Source: DATLXU01 sp035575515
GTDB lineage: Bacteria > Acidobacteriota > Blastocatellia > UBA7656
Direction: 5' to 3'
Length of the DNA: 6,347 nucleotides
Assembly (NCBI GenBank): GCA_035575515.1
Contig: DATLXU010000144.1
Span: 1 to 6,347 of the forward strand
The notes beneath the pieces were generated by a model. It had not been told where the DNA came from. It saw only the letters and a program-made list of their open reading frames with translations, and did not search any database. A program made the position numbers and the translations under genes. Shown one piece after another: positions 4,893-6,347 of this stretch (positions are counted from its first letter, which is position 1; every line of letters begins with the position of its first letter).

Positions 4893-6347
4893 ATGGCGAT
4901 TGCCGCAAGGTATGAAAAAGAGATGAACGCGAGCGAAAATGCACAGCCAGCCCCGCGCCTGCTTGTGGTTGACGATGAAGAGAGCGTCGCCGTCACGGTG
5001 AGCGAAGTGCTCAGGCTCGACGGCTTCGACGTTGACACGGCGATGAGCGGCGAAGAGGCTATCGTGTGCCTCAAACAGAACAGCTATGATCTCGTGCTGA
5101 CGGACCTGCACATGGAGAGTGGCGACGGCATAAGCGTGCTGGCTGAAGTGCGCAGGTGCTCGCCTCTGACCATAACAATCGTGCTGACGGGATTCGCTTC
5201 GCTCGAATCGGCCATCGCGGCCATGCGGCAGGGCGCTTATGATTACCTCATCAAGCCATGCATCATTGACGATATGAAGCACACGATTCAGCGCGGGCTT
5301 GAGCATCGCCGGCTGATGCTGGCCGAGCAGGAAGCGCGCGAGAATCTCGAAGTGCTGAATCGCGAGCTTGAGCAGAGAGTCGAAGAGCGCACGGCTGAGC
5401 TTAAGCGCGTCAACGAGGAGCTTGAGCAGGCCAACCGCGCGAAGGACATATTTTTCGCCACGCTCTCGCACGAACTGCGCACGCCGCTCACGCCCATCCT
5501 CGGATGGTCGCGGCTTCTGAGGTCGGATGCGGCTGACGAGCAGTTGCTCGCGCAGGGGCTTGACGCGATAGAGCGAAACGCGCGACTTCAAACCAGACTG
5601 ATTGACGACCTTCTAGACATATCTCGAATCGTATCGGGCAAGCTGCACTTTGATGTTGAGCCTACGGATTTGTGCAACGTGGTCGAGGCGGCTATTGAGA
5701 CCGTGCGCGAGCAGGCGACTCATCAGGGCGTTGAATTGAAGGCTGCTATCCCTGATGCGCCGATGATAGTGCAAGGCTCGCCCGTCCGTTTGCAGCAGAT
5801 CGTCTGGAACCTGTTGTCGAACGCCATCAAGTTCACTCAAAGCGGCGGAAGCGTTTCGGTCGAAGTATTTGAGATGAACGGCGATGCGCGCGTCACCGTG
5901 ACCGATACAGGACAGGGCATCTCGCCTGAGTTTTTGCCGTTCGTCTTCGAGCCGTTTCAGCAGGCAGACGGCTCAACAACGCGCCGGCACGGAGGGCTAG
6001 GGTTGGGGCTTGCAATCGTGCGGCGGCTGGCAGAAATGCACGGCGGCTGGGTGCGGGCCGAATCCAAAGGGATAGGCAAAGGCGCACGATTCATCCTTTC
6101 AATTCCAGTTACGGTGACAGGCCGCAAAAGTGGCCAACAGGGAGGTCCCGCCGAATCTCTCGATATTCCCGACCCCGTGTTGATCGTGGAAGATTCGCTC
6201 GACACTCTCGATATGCTAGGCGCATTCTTCAAGCAGAGGGGCTGCCGCGTGTTGAGCGCGACATCTGCGAAAGAGGCTGTTGAGATTGCGACTTTGAATA
6301 AGCCGCGCATAATCATTTCCGACATAGGCATGCCCGGCGAAGACGGC
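4893..6347 (+). CDS. Hybrid histidine kinase, REC-HisKA-HATPase-REC (3' end cut by window)
   Basis: The open frame covers 485 codons and continues past the right edge. Domain order is REC 1 (about 22-135), coiled coil (about 133-182), HisKA, HATPase_c, then REC 2 from about residue 427. REC 1 is complete, with acidic pair Asp27/Asp28, phospho-acceptor Asp71, Thr99 and Lys121. The kinase has SHELRTPL with His193, Asn310 in the N box, DTGQG from Asp338, and the GGLGLGL lid at 367-373. REC 2 has Glu433/Asp434 and the acceptor Asp477 just before the cut. It is cytosolic, with no membrane segment. The likely route is phosphate from the upstream kinase to REC 1, which then controls this kinase and its own REC 2; that is an inference from order and domains. 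The start at 4893 has only a weak ribosome site. Met11 (4923) is an alternative and would not affect REC 1. No DNA-binding domain is seen. Confidence 0.93.
   Translation, partial: MAIAARYEKEMNASENAQPAPRLLVVDDEESVAVTVSEVLRLDGFDVDTAMSGEEAIVCLKQNSYDLVLTDLHMESGDGISVLAEVRRCSPLTITIVLTGFASLESAIAAMRQGAYDYLIKPCIIDDMKHTIQRGLEHRRLMLAEQEARENLEVLNRELEQRVEERTAELKRVNEELEQANRAKDIFFATLSHELRTPLTPILGWSRLLRSDAADEQLLAQGLDAIERNARLQTRLIDDLLDISRIVSGKLHFDVEPTDLCNVVEAAIETVREQATHQGVELKAAIPDAPMIVQGSPVRLQQIVWNLLSNAIKFTQSGGSVSVEVFEMNGDARVTVTDTGQGISPEFLPFVFEPFQQADGSTTRRHGGLGLGLAIVRRLAEMHGGWVRAESKGIGKGARFILSIPVTVTGRKSGQQGGPAESLDIPDPVLIVEDSLDTLDMLGAFFKQRGCRVLSATSAKEAVEIATLNKPRIIISDIGMPGEDG

Noticed and set aside
4872..5591. 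Reverse-strand open frame of 239 codons opposite the hybrid kinase
   Set aside because: The forward frame encodes a complete receiver and HisKA domain here. The reverse product has no recognisable domain.

Overview
The window is about 6.3 kb of bacterial DNA with moderately high G+C and tightly packed genes, all read left to right. It holds four recognisable gas vesicle genes (gvpF/L, gvpK, gvpJ, gvpA), followed by two large signalling genes: a soluble GAF-PAS-PAS histidine kinase and a REC-kinase-REC hybrid that runs off the right edge. No gene is a reliable taxonomic marker. The TCAG-type heptanucleotide repeats between genes and the abundance of soluble multi-domain kinases would fit Acidobacteriota (Blastocatellia-like) or a similar free-living soil or water bacterium. 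That assignment is a guess from memory, not a result.

Left end (1-514). A reading frame open at the left edge ends at 292 and may be the decayed C-terminal end of a tyrosine integrase (weak call). Then comes the 3' half of a tRNA-Lys(CTT) gene (377-420): anticodon loop, variable loop, T arm and acceptor strand are intact, but the 5' half is missing. A strong intrinsic terminator follows at 438-463. This is the usual scar at one end of an element integrated into a tRNA gene. The element would lie to the left, and the gas vesicle genes would lie in the chromosomal flank just outside it.

Gas vesicle cluster (515-2490). The order is gvpF/L, gvpK, gvpJ, gvpA, so the main shell gene is last. No gvpN, gvpG, gvpO or gvpC is visible, so the set is either incomplete or continues elsewhere. 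The three spacers after gvpK, gvpJ and gvpA all carry seven-base repeats built on TCAGNNN. The gvpJ-gvpA spacer folds into a perfect 29-bp inverted repeat, and the gvpA-kinase spacer into an imperfect 27-bp one.

Signalling genes (2596-6347). The first kinase is NtrB-like and has no membrane segment. The second has an N-terminal receiver, a coiled coil, a complete kinase core and a second receiver cut by the window end. Together they look like a cytosolic phosphorelay. No DNA-binding output domain is seen. Their position directly behind gvpA, on the same strand, suggests but does not prove a link with buoyancy control.
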